Origin: M3007 sp044230315
Lineage (GTDB): Bacteria; Bacteroidota; Bacteroidia; Chitinophagales; Saprospiraceae
Assembly (NCBI GenBank): GCA_044230315.1
Contig: JBGARJ010000007.1
Span: forward strand, 1-64,000
DNA: 64,000 nucleotides
Direction: 5' to 3'
Below, in pieces: positions 9,434 to 17,920 of this stretch. Below the pieces are notes generated by a model. It saw nothing but the letters and a program-made list of their open reading frames with translations, made no database searches and was not told where the DNA came from. How positions within the stretch are numbered: the stretch's first letter is position 1; each line of letters starts with the position of its first letter. Both the position numbers and the translations under genes were made by a program.

Positions 9434-10384
9434 TTACTGTAATTGCTTACGGATTACCATCCATCGCATCAAGGCAAGTACCATCAGGATGGAAAAAAGC
9501 GCGGCCAGCCAATGCACCTCGACATCTTGCTCCAGGTCGACTGTTGAAATTTCCCGGCTGTACAGGTACTGGCCGACGACCTGAAACGCATTGTTGGCAA
9601 AATGCGCCGTTGCCGGCACCCAGAAATTTTGCGTACGCCAATACAGCCACCCCAACAGGATGCCCAGCAGCATACGCGGCAGAAAACCTTCGAACTGAAA
9701 ATGAATAAAACTGAAAATGGCGGCCGTCAGCAATATGGCCACCCAAGGCTGCGCGATCCGGCGCATCAACTGTTGTTGCACCACACCGCGAAAGACCAGT
9801 TCTTCTCCTATTGCGGGCAACAGCGCGATCAGGACCAGGTTGGCCAGCAATTCCCAGCCGTTGTCCATTTGCAGCAGGCCTTTTATGGCATCGTTGGTTT
9901 GTTCTTCCAGGATATGGAACGAATCGGGCAAGGGCAATGCCTTATTAACATTGTACAGGAAAAGCACCAGGGGCATCGAGAGGAACATCAATAAAACGCC
10001 GCTGAGCACATCCCGCGCTTGGGGACGGGTTTCGGCCCGGAGGTATTCCAGCGCATGCCTGGCGGGCGGGTAAAACATCCGCACGGTCATCCAGCCCGCC
10101 ACTACAAAAGTCGCCACGTGACTGATCACCAACAGCAGGCGCATATGCCAACGTTCTTCCCAGGAAGCATCGGGGGCCAGCACCCCGTTGAGCACCGAAG
10201 TATCCCAGTCAAACCAATGCACCAATACGGTAAAAAGCAGCGTGCCGGCAATAGAAAGCCCGATACTCAAACCCAGTTGCACCAGCAACACGTTACGCAC
10301 GCGGGGGCCGGCATAAGGGGGCAAAACCGGTTCGGAAACTTGTTCAGCCGGTGTTTCTGGCCTGTCTTCGGTAGTATCTTCCAT
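9434..10384 (-). CDS. CPBP family intramembrane metalloprotease
   Basis: This is a 316-residue multi-pass membrane protein with the CPBP (CAAX protease and bacteriocin-processing, Abi) signature. Motif 1 is EELVFRGVVQQQL (EExxxR), motif 2 is FSFIHFQFEGF (FxxxH type) and motif 3 is ATAHFANN (HxxxN). The two Glu and two His are the expected catalytic and metal-ligand residues, so the enzyme looks active. The substrate is unknown. Its start lies 70 bp from the divergently transcribed pdxJ. Confidence 0.9.
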   Translation of the reverse strand: MEDTTEDRPETPAEQVSEPVLPPYAGPRVRNVLLVQLGLSIGLSIAGTLLFTVLVHWFDWDTSVLNGVLAPDASWEERWHMRLLLVISHVATFVVAGWMTVRMFYPPARHALEYLRAETRPQARDVLSGVLLMFLSMPLVLFLYNVNKALPLPDSFHILEEQTNDAIKGLLQMDNGWELLANLVLIALLPAIGEELVFRGVVQQQLMRRIAQPWVAILLTAAIFSFIHFQFEGFLPRMLLGILLGWLYWRTQNFWVPATAHFANNAFQVVGQYLYSREISTVDLEQDVEVHWLAALFSILMVLALMRWMVIRKQLQ

Positions 10385-10454
10385 GCAACCTGTAATTTTG
10401 CGTCAAAAATAGAACGTTGTTCGCGGTTCAGCGAATAACAAGACCACAACAACG

Positions 10455-11174
10455 ATGAACAACACCCGGTTAAGCGTGAATATCAACAAAGTCGCTTTGT
10501 TGCGCAATGCGCGCGGCGGCAATTTGCCCAACCTGGTCCAGGTAGCGCAGGATTGCGAGGCATTCGGCGCCCAGGGCATTACGGTGCACCCCCGCCCCGA
10601 CCAGCGCCATATCCGTTTCGACGACATCCCGGCATTGCGCGCAGTGGTGACAACCGAATTTAACATTGAGGGCAATCCGACCCCCGAATTCCTCGACCTG
10701 GTGCTGGCCAACCCGCCGCATCAGTGCACGCTCGTGCCGGATGCCACCGAACAACTCACCAGCGATCACGGTTGGGATACCCTGCGCCATGCCGGTCTGT
10801 TGCGCGAAGTGATCGAAGCGTTACACCAAAAGAATATACGGGTATCGCTGTTTGTCGATCCCGAGCCGCGCATGGTAGAAGGCGCTAAAGCGGTGGGCTC
10901 CGACCGGGTGGAACTATACACCGGTCCCTATGCGCACGATTTTAAGGCCAACCCGGCGGCAGCCATGGCGCCGTATTCGAATGCAGCCCGCGTGGCGGGT
11001 GCGGTTGGCATCGGACTGAACGCCGGCCACGATCTGAACCTGGACAACCTGAAATATTTTGCCGATCAATGCCCGGGTTTGCTTGAGGTTAGCATCGGCC
11101 ATGCCTTGATTGCCGACGCGTTGTATTACGGCCTGTCGAATACGATCCGCATGTACCTCCGGCAATTAGCCTGA
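10455..11174 (+). CDS. pdxJ: Pyridoxine 5'-phosphate synthase
   Basis: This is the last step of the DXP-dependent vitamin B6 pathway: it condenses 1-deoxy-xylulose 5-phosphate with 3-amino-2-oxopropyl phosphate to pyridoxine 5'-phosphate in the cytoplasm. It is 239 residues, the normal length for a single TIM barrel. Diagnostic segments are SVNINKVALLRNARGG at the N-terminus, GITVHPRPDQRHI, FNIEGNPTPEFLDLV, VSLFVDPE, and GIGLNAGHDLNLDNL plus EVSIGHALIADAL at the C-terminus. The start is ATG 10455. It stands alone on this strand and is followed by the 160-bp repeat. Confidence 0.97.
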   Translation: MNNTRLSVNINKVALLRNARGGNLPNLVQVAQDCEAFGAQGITVHPRPDQRHIRFDDIPALRAVVTTEFNIEGNPTPEFLDLVLANPPHQCTLVPDATEQLTSDHGWDTLRHAGLLREVIEALHQKNIRVSLFVDPEPRMVEGAKAVGSDRVELYTGPYAHDFKANPAAAMAPYSNAARVAGAVGIGLNAGHDLNLDNLKYFADQCPGLLEVSIGHALIADALYYGLSNTIRMYLRQLA

Positions 11175-11194
11175 AAAGGCTTTTGCGCCAATTT

Positions 11195-11357
11195 AGAACA
11201 TGTTTGGAGTTTCATTGCTGGGCTGCAAATAGAAAATTTAATTTCATACTGCGTTAAATTTTTCGGCGGATTGCCCGCATACGCCTGCAAAATTTGCCTT
11301 GCCTGAAATTAAATTTTTTCCCATTTTCGCCTCAGCATGAAAATCCAAACATGTTCT
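11195..11357. repeat. 160-bp palindromic (MITE-like) repeat, copy 1
   Basis: The element starts with AGAACATGTTTGGA and ends with TCCAAACATGTTCT. Inside, the ends continue as imperfect inverted arms (TTTCATTGCTG / CAGCATGAAA), and an inner inverted pair (AAAATTTAATTTCA / TGAAATTAAATTTT) surrounds a GC-rich core. It has no coding capacity. A near-identical copy, in opposite orientation, lies at 58831-58990. It sits directly after pdxJ and 24 bp before the promoter of the second susC leader. Confidence 0.9.
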
Positions 11358-11359
11358 AA

Positions 11360-11764
11360 GGTGAAGGTTAAATTTTATGCTTGCACATTTGTCAAATCCG
11401 TTATCTTTGATCTTGCATTTTTGGTCTCTGACCACTATTCCTTCCTAATAATCATTAGTTTCCAACCAATTCAAACTTTTGAAGTCAGACAGGCTTGCAG
11501 TGGTAATGGCGTTTTTCGCCGTTAAGCCTGTCTTTGTTGCGCCTGCTTTGTGCAGGTGTAACGCGACTGTGTGAAGTGTTCTACTTCATAATCGTTTCAC
11601 CTACCAATTTCAAACTTCTGGAAGTTATCCCATCGCGGATAACGGGCCGCTGTGTTTTGCAAAAACAGGGTATGTAATCGCGCCGATGGGGTTGCGCGCT
11701 GAAATAGCTGCGCTTTATCCGAAGCATTACTCATTTAATTTTTTAACTAATTAATTCTATTGGT
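11360..11764 (+). other. Long structured leader of second susC
   Basis: There is no gene in this 405-bp gap. After a promoter at 11381-11409 it contains a row of small stem-loops: 11487-11533 (AGACAGGCTT/AAGCCTGTCT), 11536-11562 (GCGCCTGC-type arm/GCAGGTG), 11572-11588 (TGAAGT/ACTTCA), 11613-11626 (AACTTC/GAAGTT), 11624-11643 (GTTATCC/GGATAAC), 11650-11668 and 11679-11698 (CGCGC/GCGCG). Hairpins 4 and 5 share bases and exclude each other, as in switches. No known riboswitch motif was recognised. Confidence 0.6.
11381..11409 (+). promoter_or_regulatory. Promoter of second susC leader
   Basis: The -33 element is TTG (11381-11383). After an 18-base spacer comes the -7 element TATCTTTG (11402-11409), matching the Bacteroidota TTG-N18/19-TAnnTTTG pattern. 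Transcription would start about 11415, giving a leader of about 350 nt before the susC ATG. Confidence 0.55.
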
Positions 11765-14700
11765 ATGAAGCGATTACTAACAACACTAGCCCTGTTATTT
11801 GCTCTGACGGGGTTAGCTCTTGCCCAACGAACGGTCGTAGGCACCGTGAAGGGGGACGATGGAGAAGCGCTCATCGGCGCCTCTGTACGCGTCAAAGGCA
11901 CCAACTCAGGCGCCGTAACCGATGCCACCGGAAAATTCACGGTGAGCGTGCCCCCAAGTGCCAACACCCTCGTCTTTACCTACACCGGGTTTTCCACCAA
12001 GGAACTGGTGTTGGGGCCATCCAACGTCGTCGACGTAGTGCTGGAATCCGGCACTGTACTTCAGGAAGCCGTTGTCACCGCCCTGGGGATCACGCGCTCG
12101 GAAAAGTCGCTGGGTTATTCTGTCACGAAAGTGGAAGGTTCTACCGTCACCGGGTCCGGAGAGGTCAATGCCATACAGGCATTGGCCGCCAAAAGTTCCG
12201 GCGTTCAGGTTATTGGTTCGGCCGGCACGCCGGGTGCGTCGTCCAAAATCCTGATCCGGGGGAACTCCTCGTTCCAGTTGGACAACCAACCGCTGATCGT
12301 GATCGACAACATCCCGTACGACAATGCGGTAAACTCCGTAATCGGCTCGGATTACCCGTTCAATCCAAATTTGCAGGGGGTAAATGAATCAAATCGCGCG
12401 TTGGACATCAACCCGAACGATATTGAGAACATTTCGGTCCTCAAAGGCCCGACTGCCAGCTCCTTGTACGGAACACGCGCTGCTAACGGCGTAATCCTGA
12501 TCACCACCAAAAAAGGCACAAAAGGCCATTTGAAAGTCGGGTACGACTTCTCCTATGGCATCGACAAGGTGAACAAACTGCCCGATCTGCAAAGCCAGTA
12601 CGGCCAGGGAAACGGCGGTGGAGCAGCAATTACCGATGCCAACAACATGGTTACCGGTAGCGATCCCATTGGGGTTGCCGCTACAGAAACCCCCAATAGC
12701 TGGGGCCCGTTGGCCACCCAGCATTTTGATAACCTGGATACGTACTTCAACGATGGCAGATCTATCGTCAACAACATTTCCTTCGCAGGAGGCAGTGACA
12801 ACACCGCCTTCCGGTTTGCGTACGGGAATGCGAACCAAACCGGTATTGTGCCCAATACGGAATTGAAACGAAACACCTTCCGCTTAACCGCTACCACCGG
12901 GGTAGATAAATTTAAAATTTCCGTGAGCGGCGCTTATACGGCCCTTCAGGACAAAAAGGCTCAAAACGGCAGCAACCTCTCCGGCGTTATGCTGGCGCTC
13001 ACCCGGATGCCGACCGACTTTAACATCCTGGGTGGGAACTCGCCGCTGGGCTACGAGAACCTCGACGGTTCGCAGTACACCTATTTTTCGGCATATGACA
13101 ACCCGCTCTGGTCGGCTTATCACAACCCAAACAAAACCAACCTGGGTCGCTTCTCGGGCTCGATTGGCTTCGATTATCTCCCGGTAGACTGGCTCACCTT
13201 TACCATGCGCATTGGTACAGACATGTACAATGACGCCCGGCAGCAAATCTGGGACATCGGCGCCCAAAACTTTGATCCGCGTGGCGAGGTATGGGAATCC
13301 AACATCCGGCATGAAGAAGTCAACACCGACTTTTTGGCTGCTTTCAAGAAACGGTTCGGCGATATCTCGACCAATGTCACGATCGGTTCCCAGTTGAACC
13401 ACCGGGAAGACAAAACCAATTTCGCCCGGGGCACTGTGCTGGCCGCTGCAAATTTTTACAACCTGAAAAATGCCGCCAACCTGTACGCCGACGACCAGGA
13501 TCTGCTGCACCGGATCGCGGGTGTTTTCGGAACCGTCGATATCGGTTACAAGGACCTGGTTTACCTCACCATTGGCGGCCGCAACGACTGGGCCTCCACC
13601 TTCGGCCCGCGGGCAAAGAACAGTTTCTTTTACCCAAATGCCGCCTTGTCGTTCGTACCCACCGAGATGATGGATGAAAACAGTGTGTTGTCGTATTTGA
13701 AAATACGGCTATCGTATGCAAAAGCGGGCCGCGAACCCCTGATCTACAGTTCGAGGACGTATTATTCGCGGCCAACCTTCACCGATGGGTTTACCAATGG
13801 GATAAGTTTCCCGTATCTGGGTCAGAACGGCTTCACGCGCGGTATAGGCAACCCCAATATCCTGGGCAATGAGATGCTGCGCCCCGAAATCAACACGTCC
13901 TATGAGGCCGGCTTTGACGTCCGGCTATGGCGCAATCGCGTGCGGGCGGCCTTTACCTATTACGTTTCCAAATCGAGCGACTTGTTGGTCGTTCGTCCTA
14001 TAGCAGCCACTTCCGGTTTTTCATTTTTCACCGGCAACATCGGGGAAATGGAAAACAAAGGCGTGGAAGCGGAGCTCGACGTCGATGTTGTGCGCGTGCG
14101 GGATTTCACCTGGACCCTGGGCGGCAATTTCTCGAAAAATAAAAACGAAGTTACCAAACTCGCTCCGGGCGTTGATCAGTTCAGCATTGAAAGCGCCTTT
14201 ACCGGCATCGGTTCGTATGCCATTGTGGGTCAACCCTATGGCGCCATCTTTGGCACGAAATGGCAGCGCAATGACAACGGTCAGCTGATCATCGGCGCAA
14301 ACGGCCTGCCGAAAGTGGCCGATGAGGAAGGGTTCCTCGGCAACCCGTATCCCGACTACACGGCGGCTATTCGCAATACGCTGAAATTCAAAGGCCTGAG
14401 CCTTACCGGGCTGCTCGATATCCGGCAAGGCGGCATCCTTTGGAACGGCACCTATGCCCGTCTCAACCGCATCGGGCGCACCCAGGAATCGGCCGATGGT
14501 CGTGATAAGTATTATGTCATCGACGGGGTAAAAGCCGACGGCACGCCGAATGACGTGCGGATCAGCTCCTTTAATTATTTCCGCACGTTCATGGGCGACG
14601 GCGGCGCTTATGCCGTGGAAAACGCCATCCAGGACGGCTCGTGGATCCGCTTGCGCGAACTCACGCTGAGCTATGAATTTCCGAAATTCATCAATGCCAT

Positions 14701-14872
14701 TCAGGGTTTAAGCATTTACGTAACCGGGCGCAACTTGTGGTTGAACACCGATTACAAAGGCGTGGACCCGGAAACCAGCCTGACCGGCGCCGGTTCGAAC
14801 GTCGGCGGATTCGACTATTTCAATATGCCGAATACGAAATCGTACATCGTAGGGCTGCGGGCTAATTTCTAA
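11765..14872 (+). CDS. SusC/RagA family TonB-linked outer membrane transporter (second copy)
   Basis: This is a TonB-dependent outer membrane importer of 1035 residues. The signal peptide MKRLLTTLALLFALTGLALAQ is followed by the carboxypeptidase-regulatory-like domain, the plug (ILIRGNSSFQLDNQPLIVID and NPNDIENISVLKGPTASSLYGTR) and a barrel ending in the aromatic GLRANF typical of outer membrane proteins. Its first 60 residues are almost the same as those of the SusC encoded at 3104, while plug and barrel differ, so the two import different ligands. The SusD gene starts 26 bp downstream. Confidence 0.95.
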   Translation: MKRLLTTLALLFALTGLALAQRTVVGTVKGDDGEALIGASVRVKGTNSGAVTDATGKFTVSVPPSANTLVFTYTGFSTKELVLGPSNVVDVVLESGTVLQEAVVTALGITRSEKSLGYSVTKVEGSTVTGSGEVNAIQALAAKSSGVQVIGSAGTPGASSKILIRGNSSFQLDNQPLIVIDNIPYDNAVNSVIGSDYPFNPNLQGVNESNRALDINPNDIENISVLKGPTASSLYGTRAANGVILITTKKGTKGHLKVGYDFSYGIDKVNKLPDLQSQYGQGNGGGAAITDANNMVTGSDPIGVAATETPNSWGPLATQHFDNLDTYFNDGRSIVNNISFAGGSDNTAFRFAYGNANQTGIVPNTELKRNTFRLTATTGVDKFKISVSGAYTALQDKKAQNGSNLSGVMLALTRMPTDFNILGGNSPLGYENLDGSQYTYFSAYDNPLWSAYHNPNKTNLGRFSGSIGFDYLPVDWLTFTMRIGTDMYNDARQQIWDIGAQNFDPRGEVWESNIRHEEVNTDFLAAFKKRFGDISTNVTIGSQLNHREDKTNFARGTVLAAANFYNLKNAANLYADDQDLLHRIAGVFGTVDIGYKDLVYLTIGGRNDWASTFGPRAKNSFFYPNAALSFVPTEMMDENSVLSYLKIRLSYAKAGREPLIYSSRTYYSRPTFTDGFTNGISFPYLGQNGFTRGIGNPNILGNEMLRPEINTSYEAGFDVRLWRNRVRAAFTYYVSKSSDLLVVRPIAATSGFSFFTGNIGEMENKGVEAELDVDVVRVRDFTWTLGGNFSKNKNEVTKLAPGVDQFSIESAFTGIGSYAIVGQPYGAIFGTKWQRNDNGQLIIGANGLPKVADEEGFLGNPYPDYTAAIRNTLKFKGLSLTGLLDIRQGGILWNGTYARLNRIGRTQESADGRDKYYVIDGVKADGTPNDVRISSFNYFRTFMGDGGAYAVENAIQDGSWIRLRELTLSYEFPKFINAIQGLSIYVTGRNLWLNTDYKGVDPETSLTGAGSNVGGFDYFNMPNTKSYIVGLRANF

Positions 14873-14897
14873 TCGTTCATTCTAAATCAATCTATTG

Positions 14898-16256
14898 ATG
14901 AAAAAGATAATTGCATTATATCTGCTGCTTGGGCTGGTTTTCTTTCAGACCAGCTGTAAAAAATTCGTCGAAGGGTACGATGTCTCGCCCAACGATCCGC
15001 TCGACGTGAATGTGGAAGTGTTGCTCACGGGCACGGAAGTCGCCACCTTCAGCAATTTTACCGGCAACCTGGCCCGCACCGCCGCTTTGCTCATGAATCA
15101 AATGGCCGGGCGTCAGTTTCAGTATGAAGACCTGGCACAATACGTCATCCGGGAATCGGCAGTAGACGGTGATTTTCAGCAATTGTACAACGGCGGCATG
15201 ATCAACGCCCAGGAATTGATTGAAAAAGCCGGCGACGAGAATAAATATTACCGTGGCATTGGCCGGGTTTTAAAGGCTATGAACCTTGGGCTCACGACGG
15301 ATCTCTGGGGAGATGTCCCCAATACGGAAGCGCTCAAGGGGATTGAAGGGGAATCCGCTTTTAATCCGGCTTACGACACCCAGGAAAACATCCTGCGCGA
15401 TATTCAATCCACGCTTGACCTGGCGATCCAGGACCTCGCTGATAATGCCTCCAACGTGAAAGTGCCGGGACCGGACGATCTGATTTTTGGCGGCGACCCG
15501 GTGAAATGGCGCAATGCTGCTCGCATCCTCAAAGCGCGGTATTACAATCACCTGAGCAAACGCGATGCGGCCGGTTCGGCGACCAGCGCGCTGGCTGCGC
15601 TGGATGCCGCCTATGCCGACGGCCTGACCAACAACAGTGGCGATCTGATGGCACAGTTCGGGGAGGCCGCCAACGAATGGAACCAATGGTATGCATTTGA
15701 ATCGCAACGGGCCGGTTACCTGACGATGAACCAGTTTTTCGTGGACATGCTTGCCGGCGACCCACGGCTGCCCTTGTATGCGACCGCGAACACCAATGGC
15801 ACGTTCGACGACCAACAACCCATCGGGCCCTTTTACGGCAGCCTGAATGCCCCCTTGCCATTGGTTACCTATTTCGAAGCCCGGTTTATCGAGGCCGAAG
15901 CCGCCATGCGGTCAAACAACAAAATGCGTGCAGCGCAAGCGTACAACAAGGCAGTGACCGCCAACCTGACGAAATTAGGTGTGGCTGACCCGGGCTACCT
16001 CTCCACGCATGCCAACGAAAATGAGAATTCCATCACCATGGAAAAGATCATGACGCAGAAGTACATCGCCATGTTTACGCAACCCGAGGTCTGGGCCGAT
16101 TGGCGGCGCACCAATCTCCCTGCGCTTACACCCAATCCGGATGCTGATGTGGCGGCTATTCCGCGCCGGCTGACTACTGCACAGAGCGAACGCTTATACA
16201 ACACCAAGGCTATTGTGATTGCCGACCTGCTCAAACCGGTATGGTGGGATGAATAA
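14898..16256 (+). CDS. SusD/RagB family outer membrane lipoprotein (second copy)
   Basis: This is the partner lipoprotein of the preceding SusC. ATG 14898 is preferred to the TTG at 14895. The signal peptide ends with lipobox QTSC (Cys about residue 20), followed by KKFVEGYDVSPNDP, a SusD-like_2 start. The protein is 452 residues, and the central VPGPDDLIFGGDPVKWRNAA matches the equivalent IPGADDLIYGGDLTKWDKFA in the first SusD, so the two pairs are paralogues. Terminator at 16285. Confidence 0.93.
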   Translation: MKKIIALYLLLGLVFFQTSCKKFVEGYDVSPNDPLDVNVEVLLTGTEVATFSNFTGNLARTAALLMNQMAGRQFQYEDLAQYVIRESAVDGDFQQLYNGGMINAQELIEKAGDENKYYRGIGRVLKAMNLGLTTDLWGDVPNTEALKGIEGESAFNPAYDTQENILRDIQSTLDLAIQDLADNASNVKVPGPDDLIFGGDPVKWRNAARILKARYYNHLSKRDAAGSATSALAALDAAYADGLTNNSGDLMAQFGEAANEWNQWYAFESQRAGYLTMNQFFVDMLAGDPRLPLYATANTNGTFDDQQPIGPFYGSLNAPLPLVTYFEARFIEAEAAMRSNNKMRAAQAYNKAVTANLTKLGVADPGYLSTHANENENSITMEKIMTQKYIAMFTQPEVWADWRRTNLPALTPNPDADVAAIPRRLTTAQSERLYNTKAIVIADLLKPVWWDE

Positions 16257-16284
16257 TTCCAGATTCGAACCAGGCAGATAAGCG

Positions 16285-16319
16285 GGGCTGCCCGAAGGTT
16301 TTCGGGCAGCCCATTTTTT
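16285..16319 (+). terminator. Rho-independent terminator after second SusCD pair
   Basis: A perfect 12-bp stem GGGCTGCCCGAA / TTCGGGCAGCCC (16285-16296, 16301-16312) with loop GGTT is followed by A and six T residues. It lies 28 bp after the susD stop. Confidence 0.9.
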
Positions 16320-16528
16320 GCCCTGGCGGTTTCATTGCAGCGTTGATTCACCCAGCGCCGATTTGCCAGGATGCAGGAATTGGGCAATGCTTTGATTCAT
16401 GTACCGAATATTCCGGTTCACGTAAAAAATGGATAGGTTTAAACAATTTACCCGCCCGAACCCGCCAATTTTACAGAAATTCGCATCTCTCCCTATAGCA
16501 ACCATTTCTTCATTCTATCGCTTGTTTT

Positions 16529-16756
16529 ATGTCTACCGACGAACGTCTCCGCAACCGCCGCTCCATCTGGAGCCCTATCATTCTGGCAGGATTTGTCATG
16601 ACCGCCGTGTATATCGGCCTCGGCGTATATTTATTCCTGGACAAATCATTTCTGCCCGGGGTTCCCGTTGAATTCCGCAATATCTTTGCAGTAATGCTGC
16701 TGGTATACGGCTCTTACAGGGGTTGGCGCTTGTATGCCGATTATTTTAGTCACTGA
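16529..16756 (+). CDS. Small two-helix inner membrane protein
   Basis: This is a 75-residue protein with two predicted membrane helices (SPIILAGFVMTAVYIGLGVYLF at about 15-36 and NIFAVMLLVYGSYRGWRLY at about 51-69) separated by a short loop. It starts 12 bp upstream of the PstS-like gene. A small membrane protein in this position is common next to the Bacteroidota substrate-binding/TPR/TonB block, but I cannot assign a role. A longer frame at 16429 overlaps it in another phase and is judged spurious. Confidence 0.6.
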   Translation: MSTDERLRNRRSIWSPIILAGFVMTAVYIGLGVYLFLDKSFLPGVPVEFRNIFAVMLLVYGSYRGWRLYADYFSH

Positions 16757-16768
16757 ATTTCCGGAATC

Positions 16769-17704
16769 ATGATGCGCACGAATTTGTTTTTCATCGCTTT
16801 GTTCGGCCTCCTGCTGTCTGCCTGCCAGGAACGCGGCAAAAACGGCCAGGTTTTGGACACGCCCACCACAGGTCATTTGCGTATCATGGTCGACGAAGGG
16901 TATAAACCCATTATTGCGAGCACCATAGACGTATTCGACTCCATTTACCGCCGGGCTAGCCTGGAAGCTGAGTATACCTCGGAAGGAGAAGCGATAGCCG
17001 CGCTGATGCGCGATTCCATACAGGTCATCATCATTACGCGCAAACTGACCGAGTCTGAAGTAGATACCTATTTCAAACCCCGCGGCTTCGAACCGCACAT
17101 GACGCCTATTGCGTATGACGCCGTGGCATTTATCGTCCACCCGGAAAACCGCGATACGGTATTCACCATTGCCCAACTGCGCGACATCCTGACGGGAAAA
17201 ATCAAAACCTGGAAGGATCTGAACCCCAAATCGCCGCTTGCCGATATCCGGGTCGTATTTGACAATCCGCTTTCGGGTACGGTGCGGTATGCTAAAGACT
17301 CCATCGCGGGCAGTGCTGCCTTGTCGCCCAATGCCTCTGCCCTGCAAACCAACCAGGAAGTCATTGCGTATGTCGCCAAGAATAAAAACGCCATTGGGAT
17401 CATCGGCGCCAACTGGATTTCCGATACCGATGACAAGGGCGTTCAGGCTTTCCGCCGTGAAATCAAACTTGCCGACATAGCAAAAGCCGAAGGGCAGGAG
17501 GGCTTTGGCCCGTATCAGGCTTACCTGGCTACCGGGCAATATCCCTTCAAGCGGACGGTGTACATCATCAATGCGCAAGCCCGGAAAGGGTTGGGCCTTG
17601 GATTCGCGTCATTTTTGGCGTCCGATCCCGGCCAGCGTATCGTCCTTAAAGATGGACTGTTGCCTGCCCAGGCGCCCACCCGGGTTATCCAGATCCAACA
17701 TTGA
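16769..17704 (+). CDS. PstS-like phosphate-type substrate-binding lipoprotein
   Basis: The protein has a lipoprotein signal (LFGLLLSACQE, Cys about residue 19) and a periplasmic-binding fold of the PstS-like type: LRIMVDEGYKPIIASTIDVF, the region around IIITRKLTESE, and AQLRDILTGKIKTWKDLNP, which is the classical PstS segment. Length is 311 residues. No PstABC transporter genes are linked. Instead it precedes a TPR protein and faces a TonB/ExbBD operon, an arrangement frequent in Bacteroidota. It may therefore be a binding or sensing component rather than part of an ABC importer. The start could also be ATG 16772. Confidence 0.8.
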   Translation: MMRTNLFFIALFGLLLSACQERGKNGQVLDTPTTGHLRIMVDEGYKPIIASTIDVFDSIYRRASLEAEYTSEGEAIAALMRDSIQVIIITRKLTESEVDTYFKPRGFEPHMTPIAYDAVAFIVHPENRDTVFTIAQLRDILTGKIKTWKDLNPKSPLADIRVVFDNPLSGTVRYAKDSIAGSAALSPNASALQTNQEVIAYVAKNKNAIGIIGANWISDTDDKGVQAFRREIKLADIAKAEGQEGFGPYQAYLATGQYPFKRTVYIINAQARKGLGLGFASFLASDPGQRIVLKDGLLPAQAPTRVIQIQH

Positions 17705-17920
17705 GTGCTGCGCACTTTCCCCGCCTATTATTTTTATCCTCCTCATGGCCGCTTTCAGATCAGGAGTACGTTAATCTTAATTTAAATCCGGTTTCCGACG
17801 CGCCCAATTTGAATTTTAGCATGTTGCTTTTTTCTGAAAAGCGTCAAAAAAAATCAAAACTTTGCCTTGAAAAACGAATATCGGAGTACGATACTCTTTA
17901 ACAAAAATCTTTTCCAAGCA

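Noticed and set aside
11244..11435. Small minus-strand frame overlapping the 160-bp repeat
   Set aside because: It runs through palindromic repeat and promoter sequence, and the other copy of the repeat does not keep it as a gene.
11521..11560. Integron attC-like site (GTTAAGC next to inverted arms)
   Set aside because: Only one half-motif fits, no complementary RYYYAAC partner at the right distance and no integrase or cassette; better explained as one of the leader hairpins.
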